64,000 nucleotides of DNA from NCBI GenBank assembly GCA_905147135.1, contig LR990041.1:1116001-1180000 (forward strand), written 5' to 3'. Shown here one piece after another: positions 53,850 to 64,000 of the stretch. The stretch's first letter is position 1. Each line of letters begins with the position of its first letter. Both the position numbers and the translations under genes were made by a program. The notes beneath the pieces were generated by a model that saw only the letters and a list, made by a program, of their open reading frames with translations, searched no databases and was not told the DNA's origin. Origin of the DNA: Blastobasis lacticolella (lineage: Eukaryota; Arthropoda; Insecta; Lepidoptera; Blastobasidae).

Positions 53850-54098
53850 GACCTGAGTGGTTCAGTGGTCAACATGCCGTGCCACGCAAGAGGTCCCGGG
53901 ATCGATTTCGGCCGGGCAGAAATTGAAATGATGAATTTTAAATTCAGTTACGGGTTTGGGTGTATAATAAGTATGTATTTAAAAGTATATAAGTAGTTTT
54001 TCAGTTATCTAGCACTCATAACACAAGATTTGCTTACTTTGATTCTAGACGGCGCTGTGTGAATTTGTTCACGATTATTTATTATTATTTTATTTATA
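53850..54098 (+). mobile_element. SINE-C, full length
   Basis: ACCTGAGTGGTTCAGTGGTC, GCCACGCAAGAGGTCCCGGG, AAATTGAAATGATGAATTTT, TCAGTTATCTAGCAC, CGGCGCTGTGTGAATTTG, ending (TTAT)n. Confidence 0.85.
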
Positions 54099-54159
54099 GA
54101 AAAATGTTCGAAACATCGGGGGGTTTACCAACCAATACTTATTTATTTAATTATTGTAA

Positions 54160-54545
54160 TTTTATTATGCAATATTTTCTAAACTACTTTAATGAAACCG
54201 ATTTTAATGAAACAAAACTAACAACCATCTTCATTAAACTATCTTTCAAAGAAATTTGTTTATTAATTCGAGAGCTACAATGCCACAAACATACACACCC
54301 ATACACAGATCCACACATCACACTTATAACACACTTTTTATTTCGTCGGGGATTTTAAATGCGAAAACTTAATGGGGTGGATGGATGATTACTCTTTCCC
54401 ACAATAACCTAAATTACAGAAAAAGTCAGATAATCCCTGACCAAGTGTACTTAAACTCGAATATTTTCTAAACTACTAAATCGATTTCAATGAAGTAAAG
54501 CTTAAGAACCACCTCGATTAAATTGGCAAATAGAGAAAACGGGTT
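54160..54545. repeat. Dispersed repeat F, two adjacent copies
   Basis: About 54180-54350 (CTAAACTACTTTAATGAAACC, ATTCGAGAGCTACAATGCCAC, TTATAACACACTTTTTATTTC) and 54410-54545 (ACAGAAAAAGTCAGATAATCC) both align with 26430-26670. The 99-codon frame at 54059 is read-through. Confidence 0.5.
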
Positions 54546-55098
54546 ATGAAAAAATAAACGTTATGTTACTTGTGCGAAATCTGAGCCAGACTAAGTCAGC
54601 AAGAATAGGCTATGTTACTGTGAACAATAGGCATATGTTACACAGAATAGGTACATATGTGTGACTGATAAAAAAATCCATCCTGCAGCTATATCAAAAT
54701 CCATACCAAATTTTAAGCTCACAAAGTCGCGGGCAAGATCTAGCAGTTCAATCATTCTCTGTTATAATACTCCAGTTCTTTAAACGTTAGAAAGGTACCA
54801 ATTGTTACGCACACCATTCCCATTTGCTAAACTGCGCGTCCAACAATCACTATCCGTTGGTGGTCTGACATATCAATCATTTGGTTTATTAACTGTATTT
54901 TTAGAAAGCAGCGTTTGGCAACTCCCTTGTCTGCTATCGTAATACCGATCTGATTCATCGATAGTATTTGATACTTATCGATTGTTTGGACGACATAGGC
55001 TGCGGTCAGCGTTTTCGTGGGCCAGATGGCGAAATTTACGTGAGGTTGCTATTGTGATTAGGTATTTGGCTTGGTAGGTGGGTAAAAAATTAAATTTA

Positions 55099-55446
55099 TC
55101 TTGGCGATAATGTCCCGGTTCTGCTTTCGCGGATGAGGGCCCGGGTCCTCCTTGACCATGATTCAGTATTTGGCAGATCAGAGAATTACAGCGGAGCGAC
55201 TGCCATCTGACCTCCGTGATCCTACTACCAGGGGAACCTGACCACATTGGATCATGGTTACATATTCAGTGGTCTGAATGTGCACGTTTCGTCACGATGT
55301 TCTTCCTCACCATAAGAGCATCAGTTAGTATTCAACTAACGTACATCACTCAGAAAAATGTTATTTGTACATGGCCGCAGTAGGTTCCGAACCCGGTACC
55401 TCTTACTAACGAGTCGGATATCTCAACCACTTGTCCAACGACGCTC
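55099..55446 (-). mobile_element. SINE-A, antisense, full length
   Basis: From CGATAATGTCCCGGTTCTGC to a clear tRNA-like head (GGTTCCGAACCCGGTACC, ..CAACCACTTGTCCAACGACGC). All internal blocks are present. Confidence 0.9.
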
Positions 55447-55699
55447 CGCTTATATGTTTTAATAAGTGTTTAATTTTATTTGTAACTCCTTCATATGCGT
55501 AGCCACCTCGTAGTCGAGTTACGTTGTACATTAGACATCAACGCGCGCATTTTCCACGTAATGTTTTAACGTGAAAAACAATGTCATGGTTTCTCAAGTT
55601 ATATCATACTGTCATACATGAGAAATGCAAAGTTGTGCGTGTGAATGTGGATTGAGAACTTTATCATGCATAATATGTCCTTTTATGGTGTTTTACACC

Positions 55700-55770
55700 T
55701 TATTTTTGAACCGTTCGCATCGAGTGAAAGGGTTTTCAACTTTGGCATTAAAAATTCAATATTTTTTTGT
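55700..55770. repeat. MITE-III half (tentative)
   Basis: TTTTGAACCGTTCGCATCGAG, GGGTTTTCAACTTTGGCATT, AAAATTCAATATTTT resembles one arm of MITE-III. The opposite arm was not found. Confidence 0.35.
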
Positions 55771-56102
55771 GTCAAAATTTCGTTTTCGATGTAAAATATA
55801 CTAATGTATATTTTTAACAATAAGTTAAGGTTAACCGCACTTTATTTCGACTACATCGAATATATCGTTTACTCACTGTTTAACAGTTCTTTTCGTTGAT
55901 TGAAATTTACTTTATTAGAAAAAAATAAATTAAAAAATTCTGAGTCAATCAGTAGTGTTTATGTAAATCTTTCACAACTTGTCATGCAAATCAAAAGTAA
56001 AACAAAAACACTGAATGACATTAGGCAACGATTGGCCCCTTTTACTTGTCACTGACATTTCGGCCCATAAATGGACATAGCGCTAAATCTATTAACATTA
56101 TA

Positions 56103-56448
56103 ATATTATATAACCTCGGAAGGCCGAGTGGTTAAGGTATCCGATTCGTAAGCGAGAGGTACCGGGTTCGAATCCCACTGCAGCCATGTACCAATAAATC
56201 TTTTCTGAGTTATGTACATTAGTTAAATACTAACCGATGCTCTTACGGTGAGGGAAAACATCGTGATGAAACCTACACATTCAGGCGACCATGATCCAAT
56301 CTGGTCAAATGGCAGTCGCTCAAGTAGAATAACCTGATCTGCCAAATCCTGATTCATAGCCGAGGCGGACCCCGGGCCCTCGTGCACGAGAGCACAACCC
56401 GGATATTTACTTCAAGATGATGATGATAATGACTATATTATATAACCT
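56103..56448 (+). mobile_element. SINE-A, best-preserved head, with 14 bp target duplication
   Basis: The insert (56117-56434) has the cleanest head in the window: GGCCGAGTGGTTAAGGTATC (A box) and CCGGGTTCGAATCCCACTGC (B box). An internal deletion removes the CAGGTTCCCC..GGAGGT segment. Direct repeats ATATTATATAACCT flank it at 56103-56116 and 56435-56448. The tail is (GAT)n-like. Confidence 0.9.
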
Positions 56449-57394
56449 GAGCAATCTAGGTCTTGTTAGATTTACTGCCAACTCTGTCTCTAGTCACGAA
56501 AAAGCCGATTCAACTAAGTGGAGGCGTAATCCGCCTACAAATAAAAACATGTCTGTCTGCATGTACGTAACTAATAAGCTAAACAATTGTGACAATGGGC
56601 GAGAAGAAATTCTAAAGAAATTAGCATCGGGGGCGTCTGACGAATGGCCTCGACCCAAAAAGATGGGTTTCGTGACGAGTTTAGTGGACTGGTAGCCGCT
56701 TTCGTTTAGGAATATCTGTTTCGGAGTTCGCAATGTGAAGAGACACATAATATATGATAGTTTTTGTCTATAATGGGTCCGAAACGTAGTAACCGAGTTT
56801 TACGTGGACGTAGTCGCGGGAAACATAGTTAGTTGGCGTTTAAAATATAAACTCTATTCGTTATAGGATGGAACAGTGGATTATATAGGTTGCTACTGAA
56901 AAATTGATTATACATACCTTTCGCATCATTCCAGGAGGCCATTTTCATTTTCATTTTCATTTTCTCGGAAAGTCTTCTAAGAAGGGTAAACCAAGTCTTA
57001 GGGTCCCAGCGTCAGCCGTGGTCAACCTTGCGATGCCAACGGAATTAGGAGGCACACCAAACGAGTAGCGAGCTCGTTGCTATGCTGAAATTCGATTAGC
57101 ATCAAAGTCCGAAACGGTCACCCATCCAGTCTTGCACCCTACTTGCTTTGCTTAACTTTGGTTATCGATCTCGCAAGCACGTTGCCAGTAGCTGTTATTT
57201 CCATTATTCTTTGCTAAAAGACAACAGAGTCTCACGCGTCGTTTGACATGTATCTGTGTATCTGTAAAGGTATGTGTCTACCTGTGGCATCGTATCTCCC
57301 GAACGGATGGACCGATTTCAATGCGGTACAAAACGCCACCGAATTTAAATTTAATGCAAATATCCTTTAAAAGAATCACCTTTTTTACGTCTTC

Positions 57395-57730
57395 TTCTTT
57401 TTATCGAGTCGATGGACTAAACTCTTACTTATACTTTATTCGCCCAGTATTCGGCGACAGATACAGCGTTTGGACTGGCCTCGAACAAGTCCTCCATGGT
57501 ACAAGTTTTAGGGCACGTCGAGCATGAAACGAGGTATTCCATAGTTTGCGGAGATATGCCACAGTCGCACTGAGAACTGTCATTTGTATATCCCCAGTTA
57601 AAGAGATTCTCTTTACATCGGCCCACCTGGGTTCGCAGCCTATTTAACGCCTTCCAGGTTGGCCACGGAAGTTTGTTTCCGGGTGGGAGCTTACCTTCTT
57701 TACGTAGGGAAAATCCATTCGAGAGCAAAA
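57395..57730 (-). mobile_element. LINE-M 3' end (RT C-terminus), antisense
   Basis: The minus-strand frame (57429-57728) reads WKALNRLRTQVGRCKENLFN, then CDCGISPQTMEYLVSCSTC and TMEDLFEASPNAVSVAEYW. The R-L-R-T-x-V-G-R-x-K...C-x-C-G..Q-T-M-x-H/Y-L-V signature is the carboxy-terminal region of a non-LTR polyprotein. About 100 codons survive without frameshift, the longest LINE coding remnant here. The upstream RT and endonuclease domains are absent. Confidence 0.85.
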
Positions 57731-57989
57731 AAGATTTAAAAAATTATCTACGCAACAACATTATAATTGCGACCACGTGTCTAGATGAAAGTGTAGCATA
57801 ACTGCGCGTAATGTATCGCGCAATAATACACAATTTATATGCGGAGATATGCGCAGGCGCAGCGGTTACGTGAATTGGAGCCCTTCGGACGGTTGTGCTA
57901 GTTTACGATCTGGGGGCTACTGTGTATACTGTCTTACATGTCTATCTATGACAAAACAACTATTTATAAGACAATAGAGGTTCTTTGTG

Positions 57990-58100
57990 CATAACCTGAC
58001 CGATGGAAAAGGTCGGATAGCCTATGATCAATTTTAAATTTATTCAAATATTTCCCAAATTGCTGAATTGATTATAATGAAAGAAAGCTAAGACCATCTG
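57990..58100. repeat. Dispersed repeat F, copy
   Basis: CTGACCGATGGAAAAGGTCGG, CCCAAATTGCTGAATTGATT, GAAAGAAAGCTAAGACCATC aligns with 26430-26560. Confidence 0.45.
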
Positions 58101-58104
58101 GATT

Positions 58105-58310
58105 AATAATAAATATGCTTGGTCAAATTCACATAGCGCTATCTAGCTCCAAAGTAAGCAAAGCTTGTGTTATGGGTGTTAGATAACTGATAAACTACTT
58201 ATACAGTTTTTTTAAAATACAAATCTACTTATTATACATACAACACCGAGACCCATACAGTATTTAAAATTCGTCATTTCAATTTGTGCTCGGGCATAGA
58301 ACTCTCCGGG
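58105..58310 (-). mobile_element. SINE-C, antisense, head decayed
   Basis: AATTCACATAGCGCTATCTAG, AGCAAAGCTTGTGTTATGGGT, GTTAGATAACTGATAAACTAC, CATTTCAATTTGTGCTCGGG. The tRNA-like head is truncated. Confidence 0.8.
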
Positions 58311-58371
58311 CATCCGTTCGGTTGCCACAGTCAGATACACATAGCCACAAATGTGTATAGTTATAAGTTTT

Positions 58372-58440
58372 TTTTTTATACCACTTAGGTGGCAAACAAG
58401 CTTGCGGCCTGCCTGATGGTAAGCAGTCACCGCAGACTTT
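58372..58440 (-). mobile_element. LINE-Q 3' tail, antisense
   Basis: TATACCACTTAGGTGGCAAAC, AAGCTTGCGGCCTGCCTGATG, GTAAGCAGTCACCGCAG is the complement of the LINE-Q 3' end, including the T-rich (A-tail) side. Confidence 0.75.
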
Positions 58441-59002
58441 TGATGTTTGTGTGTCTACACACACGTCTGTGTCTACAGACGTCAAATTTATAACTTTTTT
58501 CGCCGGGGTTAAAACAAATCTTGCTCTGGGTACCGATTCTGGTGTGCAATGCAGTTGTTATTATGTTGCAATGTATCTGTGATATTACTATAACTACGTC
58601 GAGGTATCGAGTCAGTCCCAGCATCATCCCAGTTAAATTGCAGTTAAATCATAGTTCGACCTTTGACACGTTTTTGTTGACAGAATTGAAGGCAGTTTGA
58701 CAAGTAAGGAAGATGCAACTTAGTAATTTATTTATTTATTGGAGTACCAACAGCCAAATAATACCATAATACAACTAAAGTACCAGAAAACGAAATGTGT
58801 AAAAGTTCGAACTCATGAAAGTTGCAACTCAACATCTGTCATTTGAATAACAATCACACGTTTGACATGCGATGCAATTGTAATGTTACTGCAACTGAGA
58901 CGATTTTCCTACCAGAATCGAAGCTCTGGAAACAGTTGAAAATGAACATGCTCTGGAAAAGCTACTTTAAATACTACTTGTAACAGTTTATCTTGGCTGC
59001 CA

Positions 59003-59320
59003 ATGGCGACTCGCCGACAGTTTCCGGATCTCTGTATATTTAGCAGGAACTACGCAACGTGTCGCTACATTGTAAAGAATAAAATAGTGATAGAATTCTT
59101 CTTAGATTTTAAGCGCATTTCGGCTGAAGCTCTTGCAAACTTGCCGAAGATTAATTTTAAAATATTTGAAAAAGTAATTAACAAAAAATTAATTTTCGTA
59201 ATGGAAGTTAAGGGGATTAAGTTTCGTTTCGTAAATGATATTAATATAGAACTACATTATTACTATATTAATATAGAACTATCCGTCAATCAGCTACATA
59301 AACAATCTGTTATCAGCTAA
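59003..59320 (+). CDS. Unrecognised 105-codon ORF
   Basis: An uninterrupted frame from an ATG in favourable context (GCCAATGGCG) to TAA. It is not covered by any repeat family seen in the window. The first 25 residues (MATRRQFPDLCIFSRNYATC) have mixed codon use; the rest is Ile/Lys/Phe/Asn-rich as expected in AT-rich DNA. Near the end a 14 bp repeat (ATTAATATAGAACT, about 59240 and 59270) produces a repeated INIEL motif. No signal peptide, membrane helix or known domain was seen. No promoter, acceptor or AATAAA close to the stop is evident. It could be a short gene, an exon, or a chance frame. Confidence 0.25.
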   Translation: MATRRQFPDLCIFSRNYATCRYIVKNKIVIEFFLDFKRISAEALANLPKINFKIFEKVINKKLIFVMEVKGIKFRFVNDINIELHYYYINIELSVNQLHKQSVIS

Positions 59321-59454
59321 TACATAATTGTAATCGTAAAGCAACGTCCTGTCTAGAAATAGCGTGCGCCGACGCACTTTCTCCCCTCGGACATTTAGAT
59401 CGTGACGTAACCGCATCGGAGTCGTGTCGTGGTCAAGTCGGCGGACGGTGTTAA

Positions 59455-59880
59455 AGATTATTTATTTATTTAATAGTTTATTGCACACGAAAGTGGTAAC
59501 AAAGATATGGCAAATATATACATGACACAAAAGGCACTACTTATTTCTAAAAATAATTTTTTTCCATCAGTCCTACAGCAAAGAGAACGTGTTGACTGGA
59601 AGCAGTTTAAGACGTGCACAATACATAAATATTTAATTATTAAAAATAGACTATTCTATCGATAAATTTCCGCATATATACCATATACCTAACAAAATAT
59701 ATACATATATAAATACATATATACAATACATACATATATACACAATATTAGACAGATAGAGAGAGATAATGCTCCTTAACGCGCTTCTTAAACATCGTGA
59801 TAGAGGAACTATCACGTACTTCATGAGGCAGAGGATTATAAATAGGGGTGTAAAAGGACAAATACATCGAAACACACGTC
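59455..59880 (-). mobile_element. LINE 3' end, antisense (CR1/jockey-like)
   Basis: The minus strand reads SMYLSFYTPIYNPLPHEV, then RDSSSITMFKKRVKEHYLSL and stops (TAA at 59748-59750). It is followed by ~290 bp of 3' UTR ending at TTTATTGCAC-type sequence (complement at 59470-59490). The N-P-L-P-x-E-V-R-x-S-S-S-I..FK-R-V-K pattern is typical of LINE carboxy ends. Confidence 0.7.
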
Positions 59881-60134
59881 ACACTTATAAGTTTGCACAC
59901 ACATAACCTCTACACATCCACATTTTGCCTATTTATTTAGCAGCCATCGAACGTGATAAGGGATAAGCTCCGCACACGGAGGGATGAGAGATCCGCAAGC
60001 GAACTAAGGTCACCGATATAGCTCTATGCCCTATGCCCAACAGTGGGCGTCTTCAAACTCAAATTTATTTATTGATTACGACATTAAATATCTCTTTCAT
60101 TCGTCAAAAAGAACGGGGATAGAAAAGTAGGAAG

Positions 60135-60250
60135 GAAACACTCAACTACAAGGACTTCCCAGGGACCGGAGAACAGCCCATCAAACGCCCACCACGGCCA
60201 GACGGTGCCCGACAATACCAGACAGAGCCGGACGAAAACGGATGAAGGGA
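60135..60250 (-). repeat. Dispersed repeat E, copy 2
   Basis: The reverse complement carries CTCTGTCTGGTATTGTCGGGC, ACCGTCTGGCCGTGGTGGG, matching 36290-36410. Confidence 0.6.
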
Positions 60251-60499
60251 TAAATCGGATAAATCTGCCTGTTCCTGAATTTCATTGGCTAATTGAAATG
60301 CTCCAATGTAACACACAGACCAGTTGACCGACTGTGGTGTACCTAGACACAAAGGCCCTCGAGTTTCAGCAATATCGGTCTCAATACATTGGACCGAACA
60401 AAGACATTTACGTAACGAAAAGAACTAGTTTTTGCAGCAAACAAGTTACAAGGAACTTAGGCAAATAGGAACAAGTTGCAAATCGAATTTGATACGAGT

Positions 60500-60955
60500 G
60501 GTAAGCGGGGGTCCGACTCGCAAGCGAGACGTACCGGATCCCAATAGAGCCGCAATGACTTATTCTGAGTTTTGTACATTAGTTGAACACTATCCGATAT
60601 TAAAAAATGTAGATCAATTATGAATATACGCCTGAAAAGGTAGGAATTTGGTGGGAAAGAAGCTACTGCATCTAGAATTGCAAAATCACGTAACCTAAAA
60701 CTCCAAATTCAATAAAAATTTCATTTCATTTCATTTCATGCTCTTACGGCGAGGGAAAACATTGTGATGAAACCTGCACTATCAGGCGATCGAATATCGA
60801 TATCCATGGTCTAATCTGCTCAGGCCCACGTCAACAGGGTCACAGAGGGCAGATAGATGGAAGTCGCTCCACTGTAATTACAGATTTTCTAAATTAAGGT
60901 CAAACTCGGACCCCGGGCCCCCTTGCACGACAGCACACCCGATATATTGATAACT
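60500..60955 (+). mobile_element. SINE-A, interrupted by a LINE-like tail
   Basis: The head (TCCGACTCGCAAGCGAGACG, TACCGGATCCC) and GTACATTAGTTGAACACTATCC are separated from GCTCTTACGGCGAGGGAAAAC..CCACTGTAATTACAG and the CCCCGGGCCC tail by a ~140 bp insert (60599-60738) that ends in (TTTCA)n. Confidence 0.8.
60599..60738 (+). mobile_element. Short retroelement end with (TTTCA)n inside SINE-A
   Basis: A non-SINE segment ending CAATAAAAATTTCATTTCATT..: a 3' end with a simple-sequence tail, as seen for some LINE/SINE termini. No clear target duplication. Confidence 0.55.
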
Positions 60956-61420
60956 ATTTATTGTAGGACTCTGCCAAGTGACAATGTTCTAGCGCCAAGC
61001 GACAAAACTTACATTGTGGTTTGCCTCTTTGAAGGAAAAAAGCAAAGTAATTGCAATGCCACCTTAGGAGTATTATAAAAATACTGGACTTCATTTCACA
61101 CGGGTTTTGTGAATAAAAGTCTGCTTAAACATGCATAGTGAGTGAATCATATTCTGACCGAAAGTAACTTAGCGGCCCACGCTTAGTGGACCGACCTTGA
61201 GCTCAGGTGAAAGATCAAACGCCTCGGGCGTCAATTGGCTTCATTGTTTTTAAAGATTATATATTACTACGGGACTTGATAAATGAATTTGGACTTGTCG
61301 AAATTGATTTCAGATGCATTCAAATCTAACTATAGTGTAGGTAGTAATGGTCGTCCCTGGTAATTCCTACCTTTAGGTGGGTTAGGTAATTTCGAACTGC
61401 TTTGTCAGTTTGAGGAAAAA

Positions 61421-61775
61421 TCATCTCGGCGTTAAAACTCTTGCGGACGAGGGCCCGGGGTCCGCCTTGTCCATGATCCATGATTTGGCAGACCATATAA
61501 TTACAGTGGAGTGTCAGCCATCTGACCTCCGTAATCTGCTACCAGGGGAACTTGGCCAGATTGGATCATGGTTTTATATTAGGTCGCCTGAATGTGCAAG
61601 CTTTGCAGTTTTCATTTTGATGTTTTTCCTTACGGTATGAACAACAGTTAGCATGCAACTATTGTATATAACTTAGAAAAAAGTCATTGGTACGTGGCCG
61701 TAGTGGGATTCGAACTCGGTACCTCTCGCTTACGAGTCGCATACCTTAACCACTCGGCCACCGACGCTCCTGCGT
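61421..61775 (-). mobile_element. SINE-A, antisense, full length
   Basis: From GGCGTTAAAACTCTTGCGGAC to an excellent head (TGGGATTCGAACTCGGTACC, CTTAACCACTCGGCCACCGAC). All blocks are present. Confidence 0.9.
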
Positions 61776-62132
61776 CAGTCTGAGGAATGTATGCATATTA
61801 CAGTATTATCTGACTTGCATTATTGTGTATCGTACGCAAAAAAATTGCCGTGTATATCTGTGTAACCGTGTGTCCATGTGTCCCAAATGTAACTCGGCTG
61901 TTGTCACCACAAAGAAATAAAAAAGTCCACTTTAAAAGACTATTATTTACGAACACAGTTGTAACCAGGTGTGATAAGTATTTATTGCATAATTGTAATT
62001 GTTAGAAACCGGTCCCCAAGCCGTCGGTATGTGGAGCAAATACCGTGTTGTAAACGCGAAAGTTAGTCCGGTGATGCCTAACAGAGTACAATGTATCACC
62101 AACCCCTTTAATTTCACAGTTTTATATAAATG

Positions 62133-62240
62133 GCGGCGATTATCTTATCTGTCAAATCATGGTTTATGGTCAAGACGGACCCCGGGCCCTCGAGCGCGAG
62201 AACATAACTGGGTCATTAACGCCGAGATGATTTTTTTTTA
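62133..62240 (+). mobile_element. SINE-A tail segment
   Basis: TTATCTTATCTGTCAAATCATGG, GGACCCCGGGCCCTCGAGCGC, TCATTAACGCCGAGATGATT. It is oriented tail-to-tail with the next copy. Confidence 0.8.
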
Positions 62241-62274
62241 TATGGCCACCAATGTCTACGCGCATTCACAACCA

Positions 62275-62610
62275 ATGGGTCATCTTGGCGTTAATATCCC
62301 GGTTGTGCTCTCGCGAGGGCCCGGGTCGGCTTTGACTATGATCCAGGATTTGGCAGATCAGGTAATTACAGTGGAGCGACTGCCATCTGACCTCCGTGAC
62401 GCTGTTAACATTGGAACCTGACCAGATTGGATCATGTTTAAATATTCAGTTGCCTGAAAGCACCGGTCTTATCACTTTGCTTTTGCTCAGTGTAAGAGCA
62501 TCGGTTGGTGTTGATTTAATGTGTATAATACAGAAGAGAGTCTTGGGTCCGAACTCGGTACCTCGAGGTACGAGTCACGCTTCTTAACTATTAGGCCACT
62601 GAGGCCCTAC
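62275..62610 (-). mobile_element. SINE-A, antisense, full length
   Basis: ATCTTGGCGTTAATATCCCGG, TTGGCAGATCAGGTAATTAC, CATCTGACCTCCGTGACGC to a degraded head (GGTCCGAACTCGGTACC, TAACTATTAGGCCACTGAGG). The 140-codon frame at 61999-62421 combines this and the previous copy. Confidence 0.9.
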
Positions 62611-62617
62611 CTAACCA

Positions 62618-62720
62618 ATTGCTCTGCCAAGAGTGGAGACTACCAATGATAAAATCATCCACTATCGTCGAGAAGGGTCAAGTCCCGCAGAGGAATGTTG
62701 GGGGCTGGTGATGATGAAAC
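62618..62720 (+). mobile_element. SINE-B 3' fragment
   Basis: CTCTGCCAAGAGTGGAGACTA, GAGAAGGGTCAAGTCCCGCAG, GGGGCTGGTGATGATGA is a decayed 3' third of SINE-B, directly after the SINE-A head. Confidence 0.6.
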
Positions 62721-63739
62721 TGGAAAGTGCAGTGCATTCTATTTCCCTTTCATAATGTGAAGTTGTATAATGCAAAGTTATTTAGAGTACAGCCTTGAGA
62801 CGGCGAAAGGTTCACTGGGCTTTCACGCACGGTGGGTTATTGGTCCACGGATACCTGTTTGCTTTGAGGGTTCAGTTGTTTGGTCTGTGGTGTAATGTTC
62901 ACGGTTGTATACATTTGTTAACACGATTTTGTTAATGTCTCAAGTTTTTTGGTTACTTTGTATGTACTGACAGGTGTATATTGGCAGCTGTTGCTTACCG
63001 GCTATGATAAATTCCCACACCTTCCTTCATAATGTGGGTGAACTAATTCGGAGTGGTTCTTACGCTTATCACCATAGAAATCAAAATACATATTTCGACT
63101 TCTGTGTTTATCACTTATAATTAACCGACATTTAAATAAGCATGCTGAGGTCATAGATTGTTCCACTCGATAGGCTTTGTCTACCCCTGTCGGACGTGAT
63201 GTTGTATTTTTATATAGGTATGTGACAGAACTCACTAATGCAATCACCATAGTTTAAAGCAGTTCCTTAGCAGGTAGGCCGGGTGCGGGTATGAGCACCG
63301 GCGGGCTGGCTGGGGCCGGGCACGCACCGCACATGATTCGCCTAGGCGGTTATGTGCGTGGCGTGTATCGGTGCCTGGTTTCTCGTCGGAATAAGCATTA
63401 GTACCCGCTGATCGGCTTTGCATTAGATTTTTGACGTTTGGAAAGATTTTCTTAAAGAAAAAAGATTAATTAACGTAATCCGAATTCAATAAATATGTAG
63501 GTACTCTTTTCATGTTCATTTTCGTTCTGTCCATTCAAGTCTAGACCCCAAACAGTACTCCCCCATTGTAGATCGACACAGAAAAGCATTCACTTCACAC
63601 GAGTTAATAATAAGTGCAAATATAATAAAATTTTGACAGCACCGCTTGCGACAGCCTTTGCATAATGTCGCAGCAACAATGGGCTGTAACAATCCGCATG
63701 TAACGTGGCTGGGCAAACAGGGGCCCGTGTGGGCAAACA
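62721..63739. other. No recognised gene; one GC-rich patch
   Basis: 63275-63400 is CpG/GC-rich (CCGGGTGCGGGTATGAGCACC, GGGGCCGGGCACGCACCGC) without a long frame. Minus-strand frames at 63002-63250 and 63516-63785 lack support. Confidence 0.35.
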
Positions 63740-63945
63740 CGAAATATGTGCTAATTTGCGGAATGTGGAATGAGCTCCCAGCCACAGTGTTTCCTTTGGA
63801 CTATGACATGGGATCGTTCAAGAGGTATATTATAGGTCTCTTCAGAGGCGCGCATTAGTAACGCCCCTGGTGTTGCTGATGTCCATAGGCGGCGGTGACC
63901 ACTTTCTATCAGGCTTGCCTGTTTGTCTGCCGTACTTAAAAACAA
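63740..63945 (+). mobile_element. LINE-P 3' end (RT C-terminus)
   Basis: In frame: GMWNELPATVFPLDYDM, then GSFKRYIIGLFRGAH. It is followed by GTGTTGCTGATGTCCATAGGC, GGTGACCACTTTCTATCAGG, CTTGCCTGTTTGTCTGCCG. It is the cleanest LINE-P remnant here, with no upstream RT core. Confidence 0.85.
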
Positions 63946-64000
63946 ATTATTGGGCGATATCGATACTGGGTTTTCTATATGATATTGGGGGCATTTTAAT

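Noticed and set aside
56117..56190. Possible functional tRNA gene
   Set aside because: It has A and B boxes but the anticodon and acceptor stems do not pair properly, and it continues straight into a SINE-A body with a target duplication.
56417..56748. Overlapping open frames on both strands (92 and 84 codons)
   Set aside because: Mutually antisense frames without exon signals. The downstream phrase TTTTACGTGGACGTAGTCGCG resembles a dispersed-repeat end, so a decayed repeat is more likely.
61999..62421. 140-codon plus-strand frame
   Set aside because: Read-through of two tail-to-tail SINE-A copies.

Overview
This window looks like ordinary nuclear DNA from a moth or butterfly (Lepidoptera). 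It is AT-rich and gene-poor. It is full of degenerate SINEs with tRNA-like heads, severely 5'-truncated non-LTR retrotransposon (LINE) ends, and short inverted-repeat (foldback/MITE) elements. Species-level assignment is not possible from the sequence alone. No intact transposase, reverse transcriptase, rRNA, functional tRNA, CRISPR or virus-like locus was seen. Most open frames longer than 60 codons are read-through of repeats.

Gene content. The strongest host exon is on the minus strand at 8428-8773. It is a terminal coding exon with strongly biased third positions, one membrane helix, a splice acceptor, a stop and an AATAAA. A second membrane-helix exon (9493-9593, minus) lies just upstream, and a weaker exon candidate lies at 10937-11134 (minus). 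On the plus strand a CpG-rich block at about 38040-38220 is followed by two possible first coding exons, each ending at a splice donor (38222-38239 and 38332-38415). Everything between these islands appears intergenic or intronic.

Repeats. Three SINE families dominate. SINE-A has a Ser/Leu-type A box and about 30 copies or fragments. SINE-B has no recognised tRNA head, usually ends in (GAT)n, and has about 8 copies. SINE-C is tRNA-Gly(GCC)-derived and has 5 copies. A fourth repeat (SINE-D, 27131 and 44165) shares its 3' tail with a LINE family. At least eight kinds of LINE 3' end are recognisable from short C-terminal coding remnants. Foldback elements include a three-copy family (11312, 33442, 35123), a roughly 395 bp long-armed element (30312-30706), and a two-copy family (23045, 33212).

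Most interesting structures. (1) A SINE-A copy at 8782-9027 has target-site duplications that include the splice acceptor of the 8428-8773 exon, so the acceptor now exists twice. (2) A 1,925 bp composite element (14354-16278) is flanked by an exact 8 bp duplication. It has ~92 bp inverted ends and two tandem copies of an array of 104 bp repeats. (3) Two SINE-A copies lie head to tail at one target, leaving three copies of the same target sequence (21198-22097). (4) Seven SINE-A copies are interrupted by later insertions, four of them by unrelated foldback elements.
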